Part shown: positions 1 through 12,112 of the stretch, piece by piece | Layout of the letters: the number at the start of each line of letters is the position of its first letter | How positions within the stretch are numbered: position 1 is the first letter of the stretch | Assembly: GCA_019454045.1 (NCBI GenBank) | Contig: SKCR01038859.1 | Location: 62,001-126,000, forward strand | Direction: 5' to 3' | DNA from: Zanthoxylum bungeanum | Taxonomy: Eukaryota; Streptophyta; Magnoliopsida; Sapindales; Rutaceae | Length of the DNA stretch: 64,000 nt | The notes under the pieces: generated by a model | What the model saw: the letters and a program-made list of their open reading frames with translations, nothing else | The model's database searches: none | Told to the model about the DNA's origin: nothing | Made by a program: the position numbers and the translations under genes

Positions 1-465
1 TTAGATCTAGTTCGCATTCATCAAAGTAAATCCTATGTCTAAGTTCGCATGCTTTAAAAAATAAGTCATTATAACGGCAAGCATATAATATCACATAACG
101 AGCATGTTGAATCATCGAACACAAAGAACAAATAAATAACCACTTAAACATAAACGTAAACTAAATTCCTAATGTGAAATTAAAGAACTAAATAATGCAT
201 AGAGAACTATCATAATTATACTTTAAGAAATAAATGACATATTAGACTACTAAATCATACTTTAATAATAAACAACGTACTGGCAACCTAATCATTCTCA
301 AATACAAGGTTGGATGAAATGAAATACGTGTGTCTCTAGAGTGGTACGTGGCATTGTATCCCAAGTGCAAATCACAATACCGTCCATTCAGATTCGGCTA
401 CGAAATTTACGTCCGAGTTTCCATCCGATATACCACAAAAGAGAACACGCATTCCGTTCATCCGG
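1..465. repeat. Left inverted arm of FB-1 (partial)
   Basis: The segment aligns with the reverse complement of the right arm over its whole length. Shared blocks include TAAATTCCTAATG, AATAAACAACG and GTGTGTCTCT, plus the region around 340-460 containing TTGTATCCCA and CATCCGATATACC. The match stops near 465. No ORF is supported. Confidence 0.75.
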
Positions 466-1734
466 AATTCACATCATGCATCAATCCATAATATTCATAT
501 GAAATAAAATATTAAAATAAATAAAAAATGAAGGATAATAAATAAAGAAAGTGCCATCAGGTCTAACCTATTTTGTTGTCTCTCGAAAATGAGTTACACG
601 GCCGTCAGAAGGATTGATGCTCCGTAACTCTTCCGGTTCACTAATCCAACTTTTTTCCTCACTGTTTCACTGTTTGGGGGTGATGTTTTCACTCTGTTTC
701 GTTGCTGTTTTCAAGGTATTTTCTGGTCACTATTTTGAGGTAATTAAGGCCACTGTTTTTACGGTTTTTGTCACTATTTTGGGTAGTTTTTGATGTAGTT
801 TTCAGTGCAGTTTTGGGACTGTTTGGGGGCGTTTTCAGGGGTCAAATATGCGGCAAACTGGGCAGTGCAATGAGTGTAATTTACGTGCTGTTTGGGTAGT
901 GCAGTGGGTGTAATTTGCGTGGAGTGGGGGCTATTTTTAGTGATGATATGCGGTAGTAAAAGGGGTGAACTGGGGGTCAGTTATGCGGCTGTTTCAGGGC
1001 AGTGAGGGATGCGGTAATTCAAGGTTTTTGGTGATGGTGTGGTGTGGCAAGGGAGGGTAGTTTGTAAGGGCTGTGGGGACTTCTTCTTTCACGGTAATGG
1101 GAGGCAATTTTTATCTTTTGGGCGTGAGAGTGAGCTAGGGGTTTAATATGTTGGTGGAGTGTTCTTTTTATAGGCAAAGGAATGGGGGCTATCCTTGTTT
1201 GAAAAGGAAAGGATTTGTGTAATTAATGGGAGATATTTTTAATTATTGTGTGATAAGGAAAAATTTTTTAATTAGGGAAGTGATTTGATTTGATTTGATT
1301 TAATTTATTCTTTTTTAGTTAGGGATATGATTTGATTTAATTAGGCAAGGGATCCATGGGATTTCTTTTATTTTGGAAGGGGATTTGGCTTGATTTATGC
1401 ATGTGTTTAATGTGTGATTTTTGTTAAATTGGGAATATGTTGGGCGTGTGGCTTAGGTCTTCTCTGGGCGTGTGGGCTTGGTCCATTTGGTGGGCTTGTG
1501 TGTGGCTTAGTGGTGTGCAGGCTTGGTGTGGTGTCTTGTGCGGTTTTGGGCTAAGCATGCGTTTTGAAACAGAGGTCCAATGAGCGAGCCCGAAGCTAAT
1601 CCAGCGAATTAAATCCAACATAAATGTCAATTCTTGACTCTTCCCTTCCGATGTCCATTTCCCGCGACTTCCACAATTAAAGAGGTAGTGTCTCCATGTG
1701 AGACTCATCATCAGGACTTATATGCAAAAATGCA
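466..1734. other. G/T-rich spacer of FB-1
   Basis: Non-coding. From about 640 to 1130 the plus strand is rich in CTGTTT, TTTTGGG and CAGTGG strings. From 1430 to 1540 it has GGGCTTGTGTG-like repeats. The spacer of the second copy (57300-58530) has the same CTGTTT/TTTGGGG character but little exact similarity. No gene is seen. Confidence 0.55.
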
Positions 1735-2384
1735 GTGCCTATAATATCGCATAGAAACCCGGACATAAATTCGGTAGCCGAATCTGAATGGACTGTAGTG
1801 CGGTCTTCACTCGGGATACAACACCATGTACCGCTTGAGAGACACACATATTCAGTTTCATCCAAGTTTGTGTTTATTCGTTGTTTATTAGAAATAGCAT
1901 ATTATTTTTATTTCTAAGCATGATTTATTTATTTCTTTTGCATTAGGAATTTAATTATGTCTCTTCTACAACATGTTTAGATTTTGTCAATTTAATGGGT
2001 TCATGTGTTTGCATGTTTGTCGTTATGCCGACTTACTTTTATGCATGCAAACTTAGATTTAGGCTTTATTTCTTTTATGCATGCAAACTTAGACATAAGT
2101 CGTATGAAAACCGAGACGTAGGTTATTTTTGAACATAAATGTTACGTAGACTCAGTTATATTATCGCATAAATCCATTCATTACAAGTGCCATAAGTAAG
2201 GGACCATTCAGAACCCAACGGTTTGAGGTCTTCCCTTGCGAGAGGTGAGTGCGGCCTTAAATCCTTTCCCAGTTCACACTGGGTGGCGACTCCATTATTC
2301 TCTGGTTTAGTCTCCCGTTGGCTACTTCGTACTCCCAACTAAGCCGCGAGCCTAAAACAGCGTCGTCGATTTCTATGTCCTACA
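1735..2384. repeat. Right inverted arm of FB-1
   Basis: The arm is complete, about 650 bp. Its inner part (1735-1840) is a motif also present at 340-460, 57175-57300 and 32495-32585. Its outer part (2150-2384) matches the reverse complement of 56725-57000, including the strings GGTGGCGACTCC and GGGACCATTC. The arm ends at TCCTACA. Confidence 0.7.
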
Positions 2385-2797
2385 GCTATCAGAGATACCC
2401 CAAGGTACTTTTGAATCAACAATCTCGGTAACTCACCATTTGAGTCATCATTAACTCACCAATAATCAACACGGACCTCTTCTTAGATCCTATACTGGAG
2501 ACTTCAGACCGAATAACTTCTTCATGAACAAAGAAACAAATAGTTATCGAAGAAAAAAGAAGAAAGGAGTTGGACTCTAAAAAACTAAAACAACGTATTA
2601 CAATTCGAATAAATAATAAATACCCTACTCAAAAATCGGAAAAAATCAATGGATCGTTTGGGACATTTTTTTTTAAAGAAATAGATAAGGATTCGAAGTG
2701 AGAGAAATCGAGAGCTTGAAAAGATAGAGGAAATGAATTGAGAAGTTGTAGTGAAAGCGTCAAGAGATAAAGGCAAATCCATTGTTTTAATGAAATT
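2385..2797. other. Unassigned intergenic stretch
   Basis: This lies between FB-1 and the left target duplication of Ty3-A. It is AT-rich. I recognise no gene, repeat or RNA. An antisense ORF that crosses 2585-3028 runs into the Ty3-A LTR and is not a gene. Confidence 0.5.
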
Positions 2798-2802
2798 AAT
2801 TA

Positions 2803-3606
2803 TGTTGACGGATGATTTTCGTCCCAGAGGTAGTTTTGAGATAATCCTCCCAAGATAACCTGCCGTCAACCTTGAATTTGTTTGGTTATGGGGGGACCAA
2901 AGGTAAATTTGGCGAAAGATAAGATACACACAAGAAATCGAAAAGAAAATGTTTAATATGGTTCGGCGGAGCTTATCCATCTTACGTCCACAGTCAAAAA
3001 GTGGGGTGGGGGTTTGTTTTATTACCAAACAGAGCTCGGCCGACCTATTTTAGTGAAGGTCTAACGAAATCGAATAGGTTATTCTTTTACAATATTTCTT
3101 ACAAGTGGTTCTCAAATAAAAATTTTCGTAACCCTTACAAATGTGATTAACCTTCCTTATATACTAATGGATATTCAACACTATTTCCATATATTTGTGA
3201 CGCCAGCCCTACAATTCTGTGGATTTCCGGTGATTTGATAGGTTCTCTTCCCCAATCTGCCATCGTAGAAAGTAAAGCATACCCTCTGATTTCCTGTCAC
3301 ATCATGCAGTAAAAGTACATTGTCATACCTTTTCATTGATGACGATAGCCAAATTTCGAACATGATAGTTATGGAGGGAAAAATCCAACTACTCTAATCC
3401 CATGTCGGTCTTCAAGAGGTCGGTCAAAATGATCTTCCGAGCTTCCCAAATTTTTTCTGCCTGGACCCGAAATGTAGGAGGTAAGGCCAAATCAAATTGA
3501 GCTCCCAGTCAAATAAGGTCGGCCTCGGCTCCGATGTTGTCAGTTTCTAAAGTCTGTGCCATGTTGCATCCTCTGGTCAGTCATGCCCAAGAAACTAAGG
3601 GATAGA
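2803..3606 (-). repeat. 3' LTR of Ty3-A (main part)
   Basis: It aligns with 16682 to about 17486 along its length, starting at TGTTGACGGATG in both copies. Compared with the 5' LTR it lacks about 60 bp after GCCCAAGAAACT, and its outer end is inverted (next entry). Confidence 0.9.
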
Positions 3607-3689
3607 TGTTGATGGTTAATTCCGCGGCTAAAGTTTCTGAGTAGGTTAGTAAGGAATGATAAGGAAATTCTACTCATTCAGAGGACCGG
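3607..3689 (+). repeat. Inverted LTR terminus in Ty3-A
   Basis: The segment runs from TGTTGATGG to AGAGGACCGG and matches the reverse complement of about 17549-17632 in the 5' LTR. It therefore lies in the opposite orientation to the rest of the 3' LTR. It abuts the RT remnant directly, with no RNase H, integrase or polypurine tract between. This is direct evidence of a local inversion combined with deletion. Confidence 0.85.
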
Positions 3690-4482
3690 TTTAGTGCAGC
3701 CACTCGACCTGTTAAGCTTTGCACTCCTTTGATAGTCCCGAGAGATTTTAAATCCAGGACTGCCTAGATCTTCTGTGGGTTAGCCTTTATTCCTTGCGCA
3801 CTTACCATGTTTCCCCTGCATTCTTCAAACCAAAAGGCATCACCTTATAACAGTATAGCCCCCGATCTGTGATGAAAGCTGTCTTCTCCTCGTCCTCGGG
3901 ATGCATTTTTACCTGATTATATCTAGAAAAGGCATCCATGAAACTGAGCAGTCCATGACATGCAGTTGAATCCACCCGTTAATCTACTTTTGGGAGTGGG
4001 AAACTATCTTTCGGGCAGGCCTTATTAAGGTCGGAGAAGACCACACACATCCTCCACTACCCACTAGGTTTCTTTACTAAAACCACATTCGAGACCCACT
4101 CTGGGAATTTTATCTCTTTGATGAATCAATCTTTAACAATCCCTCAACCTATGCTACTACCGCCTTGCAACGCTCCTTGTTGAATATTCTTTTTTTTATT
4201 GACCGGCTTGTGAGTCAGATCCACTACTAAATGGTGGCTGATGAACTTGGGGTCTATCCCGGGCATGTCACTATGCCCCTAAGCAAAAATATTTGCATAC
4301 CTCTTTAACAGCTTTAGGATATCCTGCTTTAGGTTTTTCTCCAAACCCGTTCCTACCTTAATGATTTTTCCTGGGCCAAAGAGTTCCACTGACTCCAACT
4401 CTTCGGCTGCCCTCAAACGGGCAAACTTCTTGATTCGCACATCTGGAGATTCATCTGATTCTTCCTCTTTCTCCTCCTTCAT
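3690..4482 (-). pseudogene. Ty3-A reverse transcriptase remnant
   Basis: Reading the minus strand downward from 4482, an N-terminal RT segment (ILKLLKRYANIFA) is followed by sequence matching the usual gypsy RT blocks, including the MPFGLKNAG stretch near 3832. Immediately after that block the sequence jumps to the region normally found C-terminal to the palm (a TGRVAALNR-like stretch near 3700-3720). The YVDD catalytic box is therefore deleted. Several stops and frameshifts are also present. The protein would have been the RNA-dependent DNA polymerase of the element; this copy cannot function. Confidence 0.8.
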
Positions 4483-4587
4483 CCTTCTATTTTTCTGACT
4501 ACCCTTCTCTATACAGAGTCTCTTTTGAAACAGTAGAAAAGCAACTCTGGGCTACCTTCTGATTTTCATATACCACCCCGATCCCAG

Positions 4588-4800
4588 CTAGGATGGAAAC
4601 TTCAGCTTCAAGTAATAACACGACATGGCGGCCTTCGTCTTCATCATGAAAGGCCGGCCCACAATGACCTGGTAACTGCTCATACAATCTACCACTGTGA
4701 AGTCTATCATGATCATCCAGGGGCGTGGGGAAGTTCTCACTGTCATGGCCAATTGTATCCTGCCCAGAGGGACGATCGTTGCTCCTCCAAACCCGTACAA
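4588..4800 (-). pseudogene. Ty3-A aspartic protease fragment
   Basis: The 70-residue reading starts with LYGFGG-type sequence (MYGFGGATIVPLG), continues through a MIDFTVVD stretch, then reaches VIVGRPFM and LKLKFPS. This is the order seen in the retropepsin domain of plant Tat gypsy elements, downstream of the catalytic DTG (not seen intact here). It sits between gag (5054-5755) and RT (3690-4482) on the same strand, as expected for a gag-PR-RT polyprotein. It is broken by frameshifts on both sides. Confidence 0.75.
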
Positions 4801-5053
4801 GGGCGACCCATCCTAGGTTACTGCAACATATTCTATTCCCAATCCGTCCAGGGCTTCCTTGGAGATTATGTCGACCGCACTCCCTGGATCCACCAATATC
4901 CTATCTACTTTAGCTCCTCATATCACTGCCTTAATTATTAGCGCATCGTCATTGCGAAAACTTACCCCATATGCATCCTCGTCGGTGAATATTATAGGGA
5001 CTGACTGATCTCTGCGTGTTCTAGGCCCGTCCCACCAACATTACCTTCGATCC

Positions 5054-5755
5054 TCAAATCAAGAAGTAATTCTTTCTTAACCTGTTCAAGTCTCCGGCCA
5101 ATGTCCTTCCACCACTGACGGTATACGTCTGTCTATGCCCTTGCGGCTGTCTGACCGCCATGGCCCCTTGGTTAATGTGCTCATTTAGATAGTTGTTTTG
5201 CGCTAGATTTTCTATCTGCTCTCGCAGGTCCCTACAACCTTCCGCCGAGTGTCCCCTCATATTATGGTGCACATAATGAAATTTCTCACCATTCTTTTCC
5301 ACCGGATACTTTCTTAGATCGGACTCTATCAAGAGGCCCTTATCTTGAATTTCCTTCACGATATGAGTCATTGGCTTGTTCAAAGGTGTGTAGCCTATTC
5401 CACCAGCCACGTGATTTACTTGTACCTAAGCTCTCCTCCCTTGTGGCACATTGCTGAAAGGCGCCGGCCTGAACTCCCTCTGCCTCACAAGAGGATTCCT
5501 CAATTCTCTATCTGGTCTCCGTGACATTTCCAACTTCAACATATTTTCTTTCTGAACTCTCCCTTCCGGGCGACCTTCATCTCTTCCTCCATCAAAACAA
5601 ACTTTTGAGCTAGATCTAGAGCAGTGGCGTAGTCTGGTACGTCCTAGACCATTAGGGCACCCTTTAGACTTTCCAGAGCCTCTGTTGACTCATAGGCCTC
5701 GACCTCGAGCACCATGTTGTGGTATCTTTCAATAAAGCTCTTCAAGGGCTCATCA
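5054..5755 (-). pseudogene. Ty3-A gag, C-terminal part
   Basis: From 5755 the reading DEPLKSFIERYHNMVLEVEA is the conserved Retrotrans_gag helix segment. Further down, 5410-5054 contains KFHYVHHNMRGHSAEGCRDL, the usual His/Cys gag tail of Tat-type elements. The N-terminal half lies at 15726-16570 on the other side of Ty1-A, and the insertion duplicated CATCA within gag. A frameshift near 5640-5420 separates the two readable pieces. Gag would have formed the virus-like particle; this copy is disrupted. Confidence 0.82.
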
Positions 5756-7769
5756 TGTTGGGAAATCTCTAAGTTCCGAGGATCGATTAACAAGCAAGAA
5801 ACAAATGCGAATACATCAAGGAGTTGTGAAATACTCACAATGATCGGTTGAGTGATGCGTCGAAGAACAAAAATCCAAGCTTCTCCCTCCTCCAAGGCTC
5901 GGCAGTGGACTCTTTTGGTCTTCAAAGAATTCGGCCATGTGTGGTCTTCATGAAGCTCCAAGCTTTCATGTATAATTCCATGCACACGGGTGGGTTTCCC
6001 TATCACATTCGTATGTCTCTTTTGTGTGCTAGAACTCCATGATTTTTGCCACAAAAATCACTTGTTTGTTCATTTGTTGCTCAAGCCATTAATGAATAAA
6101 ATGAGAGAAAAATAAGCCCCCTTGGGCGTGAAACAAAGAGAGAGAAGAAGTCAAGTGTTTGTTTTATTTTTTGTGTATCTAATACCAAAAATCAAAAAGT
6201 CAAATATCATTATAAAATTAGTAAATGTCTTTCAAGCTTTCAAAAAGCTTTCCATCAACTTCCATCAAGTGACATCACTCATGAATAGTGACTGGTGTCA
6301 ATCACTCAAAGTGAAAGACATCTATCACTTGATTGACGAATGATGTGATGCAAGATGTGACTTGCGATTTGACGCTTGAAGTGATTTACGTGCCGCACTC
6401 GAATTCGAAATGCGAATGCTCTCACAAACACTCCCGGGCTCGGGTTCGCTAATTCCAAATTAACAAATTTTTCGTTGCATCGTAATTAAATCCAATTAAT
6501 TAAATAATCATGCCAAGCATAATTACTATTTACGTCGCTAACGAATTAATTCTAAATTAATTCGTTCGCCCGAATTAAAATCCGATTTTAATTTCGCGTC
6601 GAAATCCAATTCCGTTTAATATATCGAATATATTAATTTATCGATTAATTCCAAATTAATCGTTCTCTCTCTTTAAATGATATTTTATCATAGATAAAAT
6701 ATCTCCGTAATTAATCCTATATTAATTTTCTCTCTCATCAAATTAATCCCAGATTAATTAAAGTGTGAGTCATACATCATCGGTGAATCTTCGGGAAGCG
6801 ACCCACGAGATCCCCGGATATGTTGGCAATAAATTCGGTTATCGGACTATCCGAATATGTACGTACCTAGTATTACATTTTTACCGATTTATAAGATAAG
6901 GTTGGCCTCTAGCAAAGCGCCATGCCTACCCAATTCTCCAGAAATATCCTTACAGGAATATGTGATCTATATCTGGCGTGTATGTCAATCCAGTATCGGA
7001 AGTCACGTGCTAGGCCTGGGGCTGGAACTGTGTCAGATGTCTGGTAACTAGTCTCTATAATCGGATATACATGACCTATTTATAATATCCCGATGACTGC
7101 AGTACTTAAGAGTACTAGTATCGTATCCTACGTGACATCATCTCCACTATGACTGGAGTGATAATTCCTTCTTGACATCACACCCAACACACTACGATTC
7201 TCAATATACCCAGAAGAGGCGTACACAGAACCGGTTAAAGCCCTGGACGACCAAAACCAAAGCATATTAATTGTCGCAAGTATTAGCGGTGCAAGTCTCA
7301 TGTTAAGACCAAATACACCTACCCTGATTTCAGACTTCCATAGACACATAGTCATAATACCAATGGAATTCCGAGGGGGTCTATCCAGAGTGAAGCTGTT
7401 TTCCGTACCATCCGTAAAACACAACCTCCTATTACACTTGCATGAGTATCTTATACCCAAATATATGAGAACTATGCTATTGTGCCATCACAACGCGCAC
7501 AAGTGTAATACTAGTCTTTTACACATTATCGATGTCCAATCTCGATAATACTCTGACTAGAGATATTTAATAATTAATCCTTTGTGTACTGATACTGTCT
7601 CATATCATCTCAATACATGAACTAATCATAGGGACCTCCTATCATTTATACATCTAGATGATCTAATCACAAATGATAAGAGTGCAATCTCCTTTGTCAC
7701 ATAGTTAATTTGTACAACAACACTATGATGTGTACAAATAGTGATGTTATGGGTCATAACTGTCCAACA
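5756..7769 (-). repeat. 3' LTR of Ty1-A
   Basis: About 2.0 kb and nearly collinear with 13644-15725. On the plus strand it runs from TGTTGGGAAATC to TGTCCAACA. Readable stretches inside are non-coding; the same antisense readings appear in both LTRs. Confidence 0.93.
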
Positions 7770-7783
7770 ATCTCCCACTTGGC
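7770..7783 (-). other. Polypurine tract of Ty1-A
   Basis: The minus strand reads GCCAAGTGGGAGAT immediately upstream of the 3' LTR. This is the classical copia second-strand priming site, identical in core to the tracts of Ty1-B and Ty1-C. Confidence 0.88.
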
Positions 7784-10700
7784 CTATATCCAGTCACTCG
7801 AGTGTCCTACACCCGAACTATGTACGGTTCGCTCAAACTGTTGAGGAAAGGCTTTCGTAAGTAGATTTGCATGATTATCGTCTGATGCTATTTATTCGAT
7901 CATCACATCGCCATGATGTATGATCCGAACGAATCAGATGAATAGTCGAAGTATATATTTGGATCATTGATGAGACCATTAATTCTTTAGCCTGCGCTGA
8001 AGCCTAGCTCAGCTGCTAACAGAACTATATCTAATCTAATTAGATTTATTATTGACCCAGATGGCTTCTATTGCTGCCTCAGCTGCAGCAATAACCCGCA
8101 TTTATTGTTTATTCGGTAACAGTATCTTGCTTGGAAGATTTCCAGCTCACTGTTCCGTTATTCAAACTGTATAGTACCGTTTAGCTATTTAAAGTCGTTT
8201 TTATCGGTTAAGAAGCTTGCATCAGTGATCCAAGTCACTTCAAGTTCTCGTTCTCCATAGTTTAAGACAGCATCCTTGGTTCTCTAAGATACTAAGGGAT
8301 GTTCTTAACATCAATCCAGTGACCATCACTGTGATTGGCCTGTTTGTGACTACATATGCTCAAAGCGTATGAGACACCAGGTTACATACATTTTTCAATG
8401 CACGTGTTCTCGCAGAATGTCAACAACCTTTAGATCTATCCCAGTAGATCTTTATTCCTAGAATAAAGGTTGTTTCTCCCAAGAATTCTACGGAGAATTT
8501 TCTCGAAAGTCAAGCTTTCACCGATTATTTTATGGGAATATCATTTCCAAGAAATGACATATGTATCATTATTTATAGGACAGTCACTTTCAGTGCGCTC
8601 CCACTAACCTCCTTATATACACAAGTATCATTTCGTTTTGAATTAAATCATGCACCATTATGATTACATCAAAATTATAATTCTAAGAACCTAATGCTTA
8701 CATCAATCCAAACATGGATCGAATAACCTGCAAACCTTGTTTTCTAGTTTTGATACGACAAAACCGTCAGGATGTTGTAAACATCCTCCAAAAGGTTTCC
8801 TTTTTAGGATAGCGATTTTCCCGTTCAGCTGCCATATTTCATGAATGAAACATGCAGCATTAGCAAGCATTATCCAAATGGATTTATCGTGGCAACAGGT
8901 AAAAGGTTTCGTTGTAATCAACACAATGTTGATAACGATACCTTTCCACTACAAGCCTAGCTTAGCACGTTGGTATGTTGCCATCCATGTATGTCTTCCT
9001 TGAAGACCTCTATAGTACCAATAGGCACAATACCTTGCGGTACAATAACTAGTATCCAAACATAGTTGGTATACATGGAATCTATTTCGGACATCATGGC
9101 ACTTTGCCATAGTAGGGAGTCGATACCTTGTATCACTTCCTCAAACGTAGTCAGTTTGTTTTCCTCAATAAGATTGACATCTTTATGAGGTGAGTTCAGA
9201 AACCTATGCCCCAGGTTGTTTTCTGACTCTCTTCGATTTACGTGGTTCTTGTGTATTCGAAGATTATTAGTACAGTTTCATCCTTGATGAACTGTTTGTG
9301 TTCCATTAAGGACTTGGTGCCTTGAACAGTATTACTCCAATTTTCATCGAGTTTTACTATCCTCCCATTTACCACTGCATATAGGTATTCCTTTTAGGAA
9401 AACCGCAAGGCAAGCAACAATTAAATTGTTCTCAAGTGAGTTGTATAAGTACTATACTTTGGTTTCCCCAGGATAACCAATAATTAGGCACTAATCCAAT
9501 TTGGATTTTAGTTTGGTATCATCCAAACATATGCTTAGCATACCCAAATCTTCAGGAGTGAGAAACCCAGTTTCTCACCTATTCATATCTAATATGAAGT
9601 CTATCAAACAGTTTTTCATGGAACCTTATTCAAAATAAGTATTGCACTGTTAGTACTAATCCCTTTGAAGGAAAATGGTAGCTCAGAGCGACTCATGATT
9701 AACCTTATCATATCTAACAAATTTCAGTTTTTCGTTCGGACACACCGTCAAAATGACGTGTTCCGGGGGGGGGTCCTCATTGAAAGAATACTATACTCTT
9801 TCAAGTATACTTGAAAGTTATTGCTTAAGTATTTTCATCATGGTCCAACTGTGACGAAATTATACTTTAGTCGATCTGTTTGTCTATTTCGTGTCGAAAC
9901 TCTAAAAGTTTTCGATTTGTGTTTCAAAAGAAACACATAACCATAAGGCGATGCCACATCCGTAAAGGTCACGAAATATTCATATCCACCTCTAGCCTAG
10001 CTAGATATGGGCCCACTTGCTTCACTATGAACTAGGGCTAACAGATTGATGACATTTACACGTTTACCATGTAAAGGTGATTTAGGCACTTTGCTCAATA
10101 AACTAGATTCGTAGACATTATTTGACGAGAATCAAATTCGTCCTAGTTCCCACTCTTCAAAAGTGTGGATATACGAGTCTTGTTTAATGTGTCCCAGATA
10201 ACACTGCCACGTATAAGTCTCATCTGATCAAATCAGTTCGAGCCATTTGTTTATCATGTTATATGTTTGAGATTTATTTATATTCAAAATATAAATATTG
10301 TTATTCACATCTAATGTGTTTATCTCAATATCATTTTTATAAAATAAAACACTTTAGTATTCTAGAATATAAAGGTATACTCGCAACGAGTTATACTCGA
10401 TATAGAGATAATATTTCTAGTCAAACTAGTTACATTATAACAGTTTCCTAATTTAAGTACGTACCTGAAGGGTAGTTCCTAAACTTAGGTATCTACGGTT
10501 AAACGGCGACTTTCGTCCCGTTTTCAATTCGCAGATTAATCTCATCTGAAGTCAGTATCCTGCTCATAGCAGATTCTGCCCATTCGTACATATTTATGTA
10601 CCACTATTTAGTATTTAAAATCTAATTTTAATACTAGTAGTGAACATATTTATGATAAACATTCTTCAGTCAGAGCCTTGCCTTGCCTTTCTATTCCTTC
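7784..10700 (-). pseudogene. Ty1-A pol remnant (RT and RNase H recognisable)
   Basis: The minus strand from about 8960 to 8700 reads VDYNETF, then a KSIWIMLANAA stretch, then HPDGFVVSKLENKVCRL. These match the copia RT blocks VDY-ETFSPV, LKSIR-LLAIAA and QPEGF. RNase H is seen at 8119-8148 as WKSSKQDTV, followed by an AAAEAA-type helix near 8070-8100. A final TKAFP-like stretch occurs near 7850, just before the polypurine tract. Stops and frameshifts are frequent. I could not place the integrase with confidence between about 9000 and 10700. Confidence 0.75.
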
Positions 10701-12112
10701 ATGTCTGCCTTGTCCATACGGCAATCATGCTTCAGTGACCCCGTTTGCCACAGTTTAAGCAGACATCTTGGGATGTGTCATTTATCTTCCTAGAAGATAA
10801 TAATGATTTTGCCTTTGCCCTTTTCTACATTCTAGAAGCCTTTGGCCAAGCCTTGGGTTTCTAGAATATCGAAGTAAGGTGCGCCTTGCGCTACTTGCCT
10901 TATTGCAAACTTTGGCTTTGGCTCCTTGAGCATACCCATGAACTCTCCAAGAGTCAACAATTGCAATTAATGCTTCTAAGATCTAAGAATAGATCTACGA
11001 AGATCGTTCAATTTCATTATCGTACTTTAAGGATCTAATCCTTAGTTCTGATTAATAAATTAAGGAGTCTATACGACAAGCATAATGGGTTAAGCACTAA
11101 ATTTATCATCATATGAATCTTCCAAAGATCATGCTCTACTATTTGCTTAACTCCGGGCTTAGGCCTAAGATGTTATTATATCAAATAAAGTAACTTCTTA
11201 GTTTCCATGACTATCCTGAAATTTTATTTCCAATTTGAAAATTAAAGTCGTTTAAATACATTTTCCAAAGGATTATGTTTTAAACACTAATTTTTCAATT
11301 TTATCTTGATTCTAATAGTCCAACTATTTAATCAACGATTTCAGGTACTTTTAATATAATGATTACTATAGTACAACTATATAATCAACTATACTTTTAC
11401 CATTTATTAAATTCAATTATATTGATTACTATAATCCAATTATAAAATCAACTATTTATTGAATTAGTTTGAATACAGTTCAACCGTTTAATTAGAACAA
11501 CATTAAATATTAGTCCAACTAATATATTAATTTATTTGACGAATGATATTTGATTGAGCGCGTATGGCAAGTATCTAAACGAATATTACAAATCTAATAC
11601 TTGCCTCCCACTATTTTTCGGCGAGCCTCTAACCCTCTGTCGAGTACTCGGGAAACCGTGTTTCCTAGTGGGCTAGGATCCCGTTAAATAACACACAATC
11701 TTGATTTTGGCCAAAAAATTATATGATATTTAACTAGGTAAATCTTTAAGATCAATTGGATCCAATCTAATTCCTAGATCCAGTAGGTGGACATCCAAGT
11801 CCGAAACATATATCTTATATATGCCAATATATCCAATATATTCCCTAACCTTTTTCCTCTGAATCAACTAAGCCTTGGCTTTGGCACAACAAACTTAGTG
11901 ATCCCAGTTAAGCGGAACCTATTGACCATGGAAAGCTTCGTAATCAATGTCGATGGACAAGAAGTGATCTTGACTTTGGCCAACAAATCACAACTTGGAC
12001 AAGACACCAATATGGAACAAAACTCTCGTGATTCAAACACATCTGCGATGGACAAAGGCCTTGAATTTGGCCAACAAGCCAATGCTAGTCTTGGATCTTG
12101 AGTAAGAATCAC
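10701..12112 (-). pseudogene. Ty1-A gag remnant with zinc knuckle
   Basis: The minus strand near 10761-10720 reads CLNCGKRGH followed by a stop and, one base out of frame, a codon for the last Cys. This is a decayed CX2CX4HX4C nucleic-acid-binding knuckle of gag. The rest of gag should lie upstream, toward 12100, but I cannot recognise it. Short open stretches on both strands at 11787-12112 are not conserved retroelement sequence that I know. Confidence 0.5.

Larger units (their letters stand above)
1..2384. mobile_element. Long inverted-repeat (fold-back-like) element FB-1, left end outside window
   Basis: Bases 1-465 read in reverse complement match 1735 to about 2130, so two arms in opposite orientation flank a spacer of about 1.27 kb. 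The right arm ends near 2384 in TCCTACA. A second copy of the family starts at 56725 with TGTAGGA, the reverse complement of that end, so TGTAGGA..TCCTACA are the likely termini. There is no coding sequence. The left arm is cut by the window edge, so a target duplication cannot be tested. The alternative is two fragments of one retroelement inserted in opposite directions. The class is unknown. Confidence 0.6.

Noticed and set aside
11787..12112. Open frames on both strands in the Ty1-A interior
   Set aside because: Neither gives a recognisable gag or other domain, and the region is AT-rich element DNA. Kept only as part of the gag remnant region.
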